Below are positions 31,452 to 37,442 of a stretch of 37,442 nt of DNA, piece by piece. The position numbers were made by a program, and so were the translations under genes. Position 1 is the stretch's first letter. Each line of letters begins with the position of its first letter. The DNA lies in the NCBI GenBank assembly GCA_035628335.1, contig DASPKA010000048.1:1-37442 (forward strand), written 5' to 3'. The DNA is from DASPKA01 sp035628335. Lineage in GTDB: Bacteria; Patescibacteriota; Doudnabacteria; UBA920. A model generated the notes under the pieces. It worked only from the letters and a program-made list of their open reading frames with translations. It made no database searches and was not told where the DNA came from.

Positions 31452-31483
31452 CAAAAAAGGCGTCCCTGGGGGATGCCTCTTTC
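31452..31483 (-). terminator. Terminator after the 49-aa gene
   Basis: GGCATCC...GGACGCC with AAA/TTTTTT flanks on the minus strand. Confidence 0.75.
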
Positions 31484-31491
31484 AAAATTGC

Positions 31492-31641
31492 TTAGTCATG
31501 GACTATTTTGGCGCAGACTCTACATTCGAATCTGCCTTTCCCTCTGCACCCCTCGCGGTGACACATTCGATGTGTGCGAGTTGATGGACAGTGCCAACAT
31601 TTGCCACAATCCCCTGCCAGCCAGAACGCAAACAAGATCAT
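31492..31641 (-). CDS. Very small Cys/His-rich protein (49 aa)
   Basis: MILFAFWLAGDCGKCWHCPS, then THRMCHREGCRGKGRFECRV and CAKIVHD. Eight Cys and three His in 49 aa suggest two zinc sites. Support is strong for its size: a TTGCAA-17-TATAAG promoter (31706-31678), AAGGAGG eight bases before the ATG, and a terminator. Probably a sister of the Cys-rich gene at 31164-31409 in role, though the sequences do not align. Confidence 0.6.
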   Translation of the reverse strand: MILFAFWLAGDCGKCWHCPSTRTHRMCHREGCRGKGRFECRVCAKIVHD

Positions 31642-31677
31642 GGTTAAGCCCTCCTTAAGCTAAACGACTATACCTTA

Positions 31678-31706
31678 CTTATACAATTATTAAAACCAAT
31701 TTGCAA
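31678..31706 (-). promoter_or_regulatory. Promoter of the 49-aa gene
   Basis: TTGCAA (31706-31701), 17-base spacer, TATAAG (31683-31678). Confidence 0.6.
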
Positions 31707-31730
31707 GCAAAAAATATATCCCCATAAGCC

Positions 31731-31760
31731 TTGACTCCTACTGACAAATATTTTTATATA
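31731..31760 (+). promoter_or_regulatory. Promoter of the first recQ-flanking membrane protein
   Basis: TTGACT (31731-31736), 18-base spacer, TATATA (31755-31760). Confidence 0.55.
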
Positions 31761-31790
31761 AAAATAGGACATTTAAAAAGGAGAGCTCCC

Positions 31791-32159
31791 ATGAAAGAAA
31801 AAGGTAAGGAACCTAGAGATTTTAAGCCGCTTACCATGCTTGCGGCTGGGTTAACCCTGGGCATCATAGGAATCCTTGGAGCACTTGCACGCGCAAACAG
31901 CTCTAAGCCTTATGGGGTCCTTGCACCAAATGACTTATGGCTGGTAACGCTAATAGGGTGTATATTTATTTCCCGCCCGTTAATTTTGTGTGCCACAGGC
32001 TATAGGGTATATGGCAAAGTGTTTTTTGGCTTATTAGTGATGACAATTTTTGGTATTCTTGCCCTCATAACTGGTCATCTCACCTTTGACTACGACTTCA
32101 CTGCTATCGCACTTGCAGGTGGCTTATATACAGTCTATCAAGCCAGCGAGCTAAAATAA
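31791..32159 (+). CDS. Small membrane protein upstream of recQ (122 aa)
   Basis: ATG at 31791 behind AAGGAG; the longer frame starts with TTG in the promoter. About four membrane segments. Residues 36-55 (NSSKPYGVLAPNDLWLVTLI) match SPNPFGLLVPNDMWLVTILG of the gene at 34451-34816, and the order of segments is the same, so the two are paralogues on either side of recQ. Function unknown. Confidence 0.7.
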   Translation: MKEKGKEPRDFKPLTMLAAGLTLGIIGILGALARANSSKPYGVLAPNDLWLVTLIGCIFISRPLILCATGYRVYGKVFFGLLVMTIFGILALITGHLTFDYDFTAIALAGGLYTVYQASELK

Positions 32160-32178
32160 CCTCCAAGATAAATTAATG

Positions 32179-32212
32179 GACATCTCGTCTGAAGATCGAG
32201 ATGTCTATTTTG
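32179..32212 (+). terminator. Terminator upstream of recQ
   Basis: GACATCTCG...CGAGATGTC then TATTTTG. Confidence 0.8.
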
Positions 32213-32262
32213 TTATGGTATTTGCTAAAAAATACAATGAGCGGTAATATATACACGAACGT

Positions 32263-34389
32263 ATGAACACACAACAAATACTTAAACAATACTTTGGCCA
32301 TAGAGAATATCGCCCGGGACAAGAAGCGGTAATTAACAATGTTCTGGACAAAAAGGATACACTGGTGATTATGCCGACAGGCGGGGGGAAGTCGCTCTGT
32401 TACCAGCTTCCTGCTCTCGCGCTTCCTGGTATTACCATAGTTGTCTCGCCGCTCATCTCTCTCATGAAAGACCAGGTAGATATACTCCGGGGGTATGGCG
32501 TCTCAGCAGCTTACCTTAACAGTTCGCAGAGCTCGCAGGAAAGAAGCGAAGTTGAAGACTATGCAAGGTCAGGCAAGATTAAACTACTCTACGTAGCACC
32601 AGAACGGTTTGCTGCTGATGGGTTTGTGCATTTCCTAAACAGCCTAAATATTTCTTTATTTGCGGTTGACGAAGCCCACTGTATTTCTGAGTGGGGGCAT
32701 GAGTTTCGGCCTGAGTATAGACAACTCAAAATTTTACGCAGTTGGTTTCCCACTATTCCCATCATTGCCCTTACTGCTACAGCTACAGCTAAGGTTCGCG
32801 AGGACATAGTAAAAAACTTACATCTAAATTTCCCTCTGGTCCACATCTCCAGCTTTAACCGACCTAACCTGCTCTACCGTGTTGAACCTAAAAAGAAAAG
32901 TAAAGAAAAAATCCTTAGTCTCATTCAAAAACACAAAGATGAAAGCGTAATTATATACTCTTTCTCACGCAATGATACAGAGGACTTGGCGTTGTTTTTA
33001 AAGCATAACGGTATAACCGCAGCTGCCTACCATGGGGGCATGGAACACGAAAGACGTACCAGGGTGCAAGAACAGTTCCGCCGCGATGAAGTACAAGTTA
33101 TTGTTGCAACTATTGCTTTTGGCATGGGCATAGACAAGCCCGACGTTCGGCTTGTTATACACGAAAGCCTGCCTAAGTCTCTGGAAGGCTACTTCCAAGA
33201 AACCGGTCGTGCTGGCCGTGACGGACTGCCTGCTGAGTGTGTGTTGTTTTTCTCTGCTGGTGACGCACAAGGACACCGCTACTTCATTGACCGGTTAGCG
33301 AACGAAGGTGAGAGGCAAAATGCCTCGCAAAAGCTGCAAGAGTGCCTTGCATATGGCCATAGCGGTGTTTGTCGCAGAAAACTTCTGCTTTCATACTTCG
33401 GAGAAGCGTATGAGCCAAACAACTGCGAACTTTGCGACAATTGTCTGGAACCCAGGGAGAGCTTTGAAGCGAGCGAGCTTGCTTTGAAGGTACTCTCAGC
33501 AGTAGTGAAAACCGGACAGCGCTTTGGAGTAACCCATCTGTGTAACGTGCTTCTGGGCAAGCAGAGCGACCGCATGGAAGAGCTGGGGCATGACAAACTC
33601 ACAGTCTTTGGAATCTGTAAAGACTTGAAAGCAGAATATTTAAAAAATATCGTGCAGCAACTTGTCACAAAAAAACTACTCGCACAGACTGAAAGCGAGT
33701 ATCCTACTATATATATTACAACCGAAGGAGTTCATTTTCTGAAAAACCACACGCTCCTGCAACTGCTTGTTCCTATAACACGAAAGAAAAAACAAGATGA
33801 GGTAACAATACAAAATGAGTATGACGAAGAACTGTTTGAAAAATTACGAGCGCTGCGTAGTGAAATTGCCATTGCTCGGAATGTCCCTGCATATGTTATT
33901 TTTGGAAACAAGACTTTGGAAGAAATGGCACGCTTCTATCCACAGACGGAAAGTTCGCTTCGTAAAATTTCTGGAGTTGGGGATATGAAACTAAAAGAAT
34001 TCGGCGCAAGGTTTCTTGCGGAAATATTGTCGTACACACAAGAAAAAAACCTACCAGAAATACCATATGCAGAAACTGTGACAGTAAACTATACTGGAGC
34101 TACCCATGATCAAACCAGAGAATTAGTAACGCAAAAACTACCCCTTGAAACTATAGCCAAAACACGCGGCCTTGCATTGAACACTGTTGTATCACACATC
34201 GAAAAACTAAAATCAACCCATGCGGAGTTGGATATAGATTATCTAAAAACTGATCACACACAAGAAATAATAGAAGCTTTTAAAACACTGAACACCTTAC
34301 AACTCACACCGGTCAAAAATTTTTTTTCAGATGCGTATACCTATGAGGAGCTCCGTATAGCACGGCTATTTGTTATTACTGGAAAATAA
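32263..34389 (+). CDS. recQ: ATP-dependent DNA helicase RecQ
   Basis: 708-aa 3'-5' helicase for recombination and fork repair. Order: SF2 core with Walker A MPTGGGKS, DEAH in FAVDEAHCISEWGHEFR, ALTATAT, and GRAGRDGLPAEC; RecQ zinc site (GVCRRKLL...CELCDNC); RQC winged helix; HRDC (about 525-600, LRALRSEIAIARNVPAYVIF); and a C-terminal helix-turn-helix (LPLETIAKTRGLALNTVVSH) of the HTH_40 type found in some longer RecQs. Longer than E. coli RecQ (609 aa) mainly by that tail. All catalytic motifs are intact. Confidence 0.96.
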   Translation: MNTQQILKQYFGHREYRPGQEAVINNVLDKKDTLVIMPTGGGKSLCYQLPALALPGITIVVSPLISLMKDQVDILRGYGVSAAYLNSSQSSQERSEVEDYARSGKIKLLYVAPERFAADGFVHFLNSLNISLFAVDEAHCISEWGHEFRPEYRQLKILRSWFPTIPIIALTATATAKVREDIVKNLHLNFPLVHISSFNRPNLLYRVEPKKKSKEKILSLIQKHKDESVIIYSFSRNDTEDLALFLKHNGITAAAYHGGMEHERRTRVQEQFRRDEVQVIVATIAFGMGIDKPDVRLVIHESLPKSLEGYFQETGRAGRDGLPAECVLFFSAGDAQGHRYFIDRLANEGERQNASQKLQECLAYGHSGVCRRKLLLSYFGEAYEPNNCELCDNCLEPRESFEASELALKVLSAVVKTGQRFGVTHLCNVLLGKQSDRMEELGHDKLTVFGICKDLKAEYLKNIVQQLVTKKLLAQTESEYPTIYITTEGVHFLKNHTLLQLLVPITRKKKQDEVTIQNEYDEELFEKLRALRSEIAIARNVPAYVIFGNKTLEEMARFYPQTESSLRKISGVGDMKLKEFGARFLAEILSYTQEKNLPEIPYAETVTVNYTGATHDQTRELVTQKLPLETIAKTRGLALNTVVSHIEKLKSTHAELDIDYLKTDHTQEIIEAFKTLNTLQLTPVKNFFSDAYTYEELRIARLFVITGK

Positions 34390-34450
34390 AAAGTTATTCA
34401 TTTGACTTTCATATAAAAAACATTTTAAAGTTAAAGTGAAAGGAGTGAAT

Positions 34451-34816
34451 ATGCGATCCAGAAGTTTGTCTGAACTGAATCCGACAGGTGTCCTTGTTAC
34501 TAGCGTGTGCGTTGGCCTCATTGTAACTCTCGTCGCCTTGTCACGAACTGGCTCACCCAATCCGTTCGGGTTATTAGTCCCCAACGACATGTGGTTGGTT
34601 ACAATCCTGGGCTGGACCGTTTTCCTAAAGTCTGTGGTTGAAGGATTACTAGGCGACCATCCATATGGAAAAGTAGCTTCGGGCTTAGTGATTGTAACCC
34701 TTTTTAGTCTCTTCGCAGCGACAGTTGGGCATGTGGCTGTGGTCTATGACCTGGCAAGCATTGCAGTACTAGGCGGGCTGAATGCCGGTTACAACTTTTA
34801 TAGCCAAGCAAGGTAG
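34451..34816 (+). CDS. Small membrane protein downstream of recQ (121 aa)
   Basis: ATG at 34451 with AAAGGAG upstream; an in-frame GTG at 34436 lies before the ribosome site and is rejected. Four hydrophobic segments and the motif FGLLVPNDMWLVTILG shared with 31791-32159. A strong terminator follows. The two flanking paralogues suggest recQ was inserted between a tandem pair, or one copy moved. Confidence 0.7.
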   Translation: MRSRSLSELNPTGVLVTSVCVGLIVTLVALSRTGSPNPFGLLVPNDMWLVTILGWTVFLKSVVEGLLGDHPYGKVASGLVIVTLFSLFAATVGHVAVVYDLASIAVLGGLNAGYNFYSQAR

Positions 34817-34832
34817 CGGCCTGACCAAATCT

Positions 34833-34872
34833 AAAGGGACGATGTGCATCTCTCTGCACATCGTCCCTTTTT
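34833..34872. terminator. Strong bidirectional terminator
   Basis: A perfect 16-bp stem (34833-34848 with 34855-34870) flanked by A and T runs, between convergent genes. Confidence 0.92.
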
Positions 34873-34873
34873 G

Positions 34874-35332
34874 TTATGACCGAAGTGGGCTTTTTTGCAA
34901 ATCACCTTCAGTTTCAAGAATCTGAAAACCCCGTATTGCCCCAATCTCGCCAGACCGAGCGTGGATTGTGGTCTTGTGTTTGCCGTCCCACGTGGCACAC
35001 GTGGCACCTTCTGCCTGCTCGAGGATAACTGAGAGAAGAGGGACTGTTACCAATCCACTCATGGTACCAAACGCGAGGTATGGTCCAAAGTCCTTTGGAA
35101 AAACCACCATGAAATTTTTGTTGATCTTGGCATGTCTTACTCCTGCCAGGACCCTGTACTCTGCAGTCGTTGCCCAGGCTGTGACTGGGTACAGAACATT
35201 AGGCGAAATGCTCTTACATCCAGGCAGGCCAGTAGGCTCGGTGGATCTCTTAGCTTGCCTGGACCCAACCCACAACACAAAACTGACAAGCAAAACCACC
35301 AACGCAATCATGCTGATTGTCTCAATAGTCAT
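34874..35332 (-). CDS. Membrane-anchored hypothetical protein (152 aa)
   Basis: N-terminal membrane helix (ISMIALVVLLVSFVLWVG), AAAGGAG before the ATG, then a beta-rich domain of about 120 aa with NFMVVFPKDFGPYLAFGTMS. No known motif; two Cys are present (GCKS and ATCATW). Probably anchored in the cytoplasmic membrane. Confidence 0.6.
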   Translation of the reverse strand: MTIETISMIALVVLLVSFVLWVGSRQAKRSTEPTGLPGCKSISPNVLYPVTAWATTAEYRVLAGVRHAKINKNFMVVFPKDFGPYLAFGTMSGLVTVPLLSVILEQAEGATCATWDGKHKTTIHARSGEIGAIRGFQILETEGDLQKSPLRS

Positions 35333-35382
35333 ATTAATCTCCTTTCAACTGCAGTATACAATTTTTTAATCTAAAGCAACAT

Positions 35383-35420
35383 AAAAAAACAGCTTAGATT
35401 CGTTAGAGTCTAAGCTGTTT
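35383..35420 (-). terminator. Terminator of the candidate sRNA
   Basis: Minus strand: AAACAGCTTAGA, loop, TCTAAGCTGTTT and more T. Confidence 0.85.
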
Positions 35421-35474
35421 ACGCTGTTTAAACTAATGAGGTAAGACTATAAGTTATACTGACACACTACGGAC
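35383..35474 (-). ncRNA. Candidate small RNA of about 90 nt
   Basis: Lies between a good minus-strand promoter and a strong terminator, with no ATG-started frame. It also holds a 5' hairpin (ACAC...GTGT around AAAGTCCGTA). This is the arrangement expected for a trans-acting sRNA. Not matched to a known family. Confidence 0.5.
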
Positions 35475-35480
35475 TTTGTG

Positions 35481-35509
35481 TATTATGTAATATTTTAATA
35501 ATTTGTCAA
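35481..35509 (-). promoter_or_regulatory. Promoter of the candidate sRNA
   Basis: TTGACA (35509-35504), 17-base spacer, ATAATA (35486-35481). Confidence 0.6.
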
Positions 35510-35561
35510 TGAGACGCTATTCAGAGTATAATTAAGCTAGAATATTAAATTTCAAGTATAT

Positions 35562-36266
35562 ATGGACAAAGAAAAAGTAATCATAGGGGTTATAACTGGT
35601 GTTGTAATCTTAGTAGGTGCGATCTTGTTTTTTAGTGGTAGCACTAACCCAGACCCGCTTCCTACTCCAGTTCCTAGTACTGACAAACAGGCAGTAAGAG
35701 ACTTTAGCCAAATTTTAGGCAAGAAGGATGCTAAGGTAGTGCTGGTAGAGTTTGGTGACTATCAGTGTCCTGCGTGCGCTGCTGCTCACCCTATTGTAAA
35801 ACAGCTCTTGCAAAAGTATGGTTCCTCGCCTGATTTTGCGTTTTCCTTCCGAAACTTCCCACTTTCCAACATTCACCCAAATGCTCGCAGTGCAGCATTT
35901 GCAGCTGAAGCAGCTGGCAGGCAGGGAAAGTTCTGGCAATTTCATGACTACCTATACCAGCACCAGAATGAATGGTCTACCGCAGGGTCTGTAAGCTCAT
36001 ATTATGAGAGTGTTGCTCAAGGGCTTGGCCTTAACATGGACCAATTTAGAAAAGACTCTTCTGACAGAGCGCTACAGCTAAATGTAATTACTGACATAAG
36101 TGATGGCCTGGCGTTTCAAGTAGACTCTACCCCAACCTTTGTACTTAACGGTGAAAAGATTCAGCTCCAAAACTTCAACGAGCTTGATGCAAAAATACAG
36201 GAAGCTTACGTAAAAGCAACCCTAAATACAACTCCCGGAACCTCCACGCCTGCACCACAACAATAA
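35562..36266 (+). CDS. Membrane-anchored DsbA-like thioredoxin-fold oxidoreductase
   Basis: 234 aa: N-terminal membrane helix (VIIGVITGVVILVGAILFF), Pro-rich linker, then a DsbA/BdbD-type thioredoxin domain with active site CPAC in FGDYQCPACAAAHP and the cis-Pro loop DSTPTFVLNGEKI, plus the helical insertion (GKFWQFHDYLYQHQNEW). Family role: disulfide bond formation in secreted proteins. Its partner (VKOR or DsbB) is not in the window. Small Cys-bearing secreted proteins such as 21990-22430 are plausible substrates. Eleven bases before the Fur gene, so likely co-transcribed. Confidence 0.92.
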   Translation: MDKEKVIIGVITGVVILVGAILFFSGSTNPDPLPTPVPSTDKQAVRDFSQILGKKDAKVVLVEFGDYQCPACAAAHPIVKQLLQKYGSSPDFAFSFRNFPLSNIHPNARSAAFAAEAAGRQGKFWQFHDYLYQHQNEWSTAGSVSSYYESVAQGLGLNMDQFRKDSSDRALQLNVITDISDGLAFQVDSTPTFVLNGEKIQLQNFNELDAKIQEAYVKATLNTTPGTSTPAPQQ

Positions 36267-36276
36267 TTATCATGCA

Positions 36277-36699
36277 ATGTCAGTAGACAACCAGCTAAAA
36301 TCTCATAAGCTTAAGGTAACACCTGCAAGAACAGGTGTGCTTAAAGTGTTCATACAGAGTACGAAACCACTTTCGCTTACTGAGTTGCAAAAGTCGCTTC
36401 CTAACTTTGACCTGGTAACTTTATACCGAACTGTAGCTACGTTTACAAAGCATGGACTACTTAGGCAGCTTCTTCTGGAAGAAGGAAAGAGCAGATACGA
36501 GCTCCTAAAACCAAACACGCACCACCATCACCTTATATGTCAAACCTGCGGCAAGATAGTTGACATTTCAAAATGCAACACAACAAGTCTTGAAAAGGCA
36601 ATACTAAAACTGAGTGGGTTTGCCTCTCTTTCCCACCACTCACTTGAATACTTTGGCTTATGTAAAAAATGCGCTAAAAAAACACTAGGTACTACCTAG
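36277..36699 (+). CDS. Fur-family transcription regulator
   Basis: 140-aa metalloregulator: N-terminal winged helix (KLKVTPARTGVLKVFIQS then FDLVTLYRTVATFTKHGLL) and dimerisation domain with the metal region THHHHLICQTCGKIVDI and the second Cys pair CKKC at the end (structural zinc site). Could be Fur, Zur or PerR; the ligand set alone does not decide. It follows the DsbA-like gene closely, so redox or metal control of that gene is plausible. Confidence 0.92.
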   Translation: MSVDNQLKSHKLKVTPARTGVLKVFIQSTKPLSLTELQKSLPNFDLVTLYRTVATFTKHGLLRQLLLEEGKSRYELLKPNTHHHHLICQTCGKIVDISKCNTTSLEKAILKLSGFASLSHHSLEYFGLCKKCAKKTLGTT

Positions 36700-36708
36700 T
36701 GTTTTTTT
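36676..36708. terminator. Terminator between convergent genes
   Basis: AAAACACTAGGTA with TACCTAGTGTTTT and more T; contains the Fur-gene stop. Confidence 0.88.
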
Positions 36709-37027
36709 AGTACCACTGCATGTTCCACCGCTCCCAAGGTGACATAAATGGTGACTGATGTTCTACGTGGGTCGTCCGAGCAGGACACTCAAACCGCTCT
36801 CCTGCATTGGGGTCAAATGACACCCCCTGAGGAGGAATAGGTCTATAGAAGTTGTCTGCACTTTCGTCTATTGCTTCATTAAAGTTTACTGGCAGCCTAC
36901 TTTCACAGTTAAACATACAAATCCAGCCCTGTTCTTCCTGGCTTGGCAGGATTTGCGCCAAAGTTATAGTAGGAACTAACAATAACGGCAATAAAAACAC
37001 AGGTAAATATAATTTAAATTTACTCAT
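36707..37027 (-). CDS. Small secreted protein (106 aa)
   Basis: Signal peptide (YLPVFLLPLLLVPTITLAQ), then a Pro-rich mature part with three Cys (CMFNC and ECPAR) and many aromatic residues near the end. AAGGAG lies ten bases before the ATG. A disulfide-bonded envelope protein is plausible beside the DsbA-like gene. No family is recognised. Confidence 0.6.
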   Translation of the reverse strand: MSKFKLYLPVFLLPLLLVPTITLAQILPSQEEQGWICMFNCESRLPVNFNEAIDESADNFYRPIPPQGVSFDPNAGERFECPARTTHVEHQSPFMSPWERWNMQWY

Positions 37028-37132
37028 ATACGTTATTCTCCTTGTATCTCACAAGTTATCATTAACAGATGAAGAATATTTAAACTTCCTTCATCTGAAA
37101 AGTATACAATAAAAGTGTATCCCGCAGCGAAT

Positions 37133-37151
37133 CCCCGATGCTGTATCGGGG
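37133..37151. repeat. CCCCGAT/ATCGGGG palindrome
   Basis: CCCCGAT-GCTGT-ATCGGGG, in a GC-rich patch that also holds GGGGAGTCCGCGTAGGGG. This looks like a dispersed intergenic palindrome different from the three-hairpin element; only one copy is visible. A second hairpin (CAGATGAAG...CTTCATCTG, 37066-37097) lies just upstream. Confidence 0.45.
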
Positions 37152-37238
37152 TAAGGGGAGTCCGCGTAGGGGTAAGAATGTGGAGTGGACAAAATGTGTT
37201 CTACTCTGGTCTCCGGAGGCAAATATATTGGAGGAAAT

Positions 37239-37442
37239 ATGCAATGGCTGAATAAACTACCAATCGACATTATTCGCACAGAGGCTCTAAGTAACGGTGG
37301 CAGCATCCTGACAACGTTTGCATTAGAGTTCTGTAAACTGCAGTGGATAGCAGTGTATCTGTTATGGGCAATAGAAAACTTGCCTATGTACCGTACACTA
37401 TTTATACGCAAACGGCGAGAACTTGTCTATGCCCTTGGCGGG
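37239..37442 (+). CDS. Start of an unknown protein, cut by the window edge
   Basis: 68 codons open to the edge, beginning MQWLNKLPIDIIRTEALSNG, with GGAGG five bases before the ATG. A hydrophobic segment (LQWIAVYLLWAIENL) is followed by RKRRELVYALGG. The layout would fit a PAP2-type or other membrane protein, but too little is present to decide. Confidence 0.6.
   Translation, partial: MQWLNKLPIDIIRTEALSNGGSILTTFALEFCKLQWIAVYLLWAIENLPMYRTLFIRKRRELVYALGG

Overview
The window looks like a piece of a small-genome bacterium of the Candidate Phyla Radiation (Patescibacteria, probably Parcubacteria-like). The reasons are a shortened HrcA, Asn-rich repeat surface proteins with the C-terminal repeats seen in that group, many short secreted or membrane orphan proteins, a lone membrane-anchored MEMO protein, a lycopene-cyclase-like membrane protein, and almost no biosynthetic genes. 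TGA is used as a normal stop, which argues against the recoded lineages. Placement is by inference from gene content only; no marker tree could be run. Most genes have a clear Shine-Dalgarno site, and many are single units with their own promoter and hairpin terminator.

Layout. 1-700: a frameshifted GIY-YIG gene at the window edge, a dRS3-like repeat and a 97-aa orphan. 700-2390: the heat-shock operon hrcA-grpE (minus strand) with a perfect CIRCE operator around the -35 box. 2393-4162: an OmpR-type response regulator and a soluble PAS histidine kinase. 4163-4753: a long intergenic region. 4754-7740: a degenerate methyltransferase-like protein and a GAF-PAS-GGDEF-EAL c-di-GMP enzyme. 7776-13385: small orphans, then three secreted proteins sharing an Asn/Gly-rich repeat, the largest being a 1058-aa surface protein. 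13477-15589: two paralogous membrane proteins, a MEMO-domain protein and a small zinc-ribbon membrane protein. 15646-23236: a 1700-aa alpha-2-macroglobulin with a Hint (intein-like) domain in its bait region, preceded by four small secreted proteins. 23360-25790: a CNNM/CorC transporter and alanine racemase. 25838-31641: tRNA-His, membrane proteins, an M48-like protease and several small zinc-binding proteins. 31791-34816: recQ between two paralogous membrane proteins. 34874-37442: a candidate sRNA, a DsbA-like oxidoreductase, a Fur-family regulator, a small secreted protein and the start of a further membrane protein.

Two things stand out. First, the A2M protein carries a complete Hint domain (Cys1, TxxH, terminal His-Asn) exactly where proteases normally trigger A2M. 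It is followed by Asp, which suggests self-cleavage rather than splicing. Second, three copies of a roughly 70-nt GC-rich three-hairpin element occur within 4 kb. Their stems vary by paired (compensatory) changes, and every copy is flanked by direct repeats of a different sequence and length (73, 17 and 38 bp). One copy sits at the end of grpE with a displaced second grpE 3' end behind it, and one sits in the hrcA leader. This could be an undescribed small mobile or structured element.

The theme of the region is the cell envelope: surface adhesin-like repeat proteins, protease-trapping A2M, small secreted proteins, oxidative folding by DsbA, the cell-wall precursor enzyme alanine racemase, and signalling through c-di-GMP and a two-component pair.
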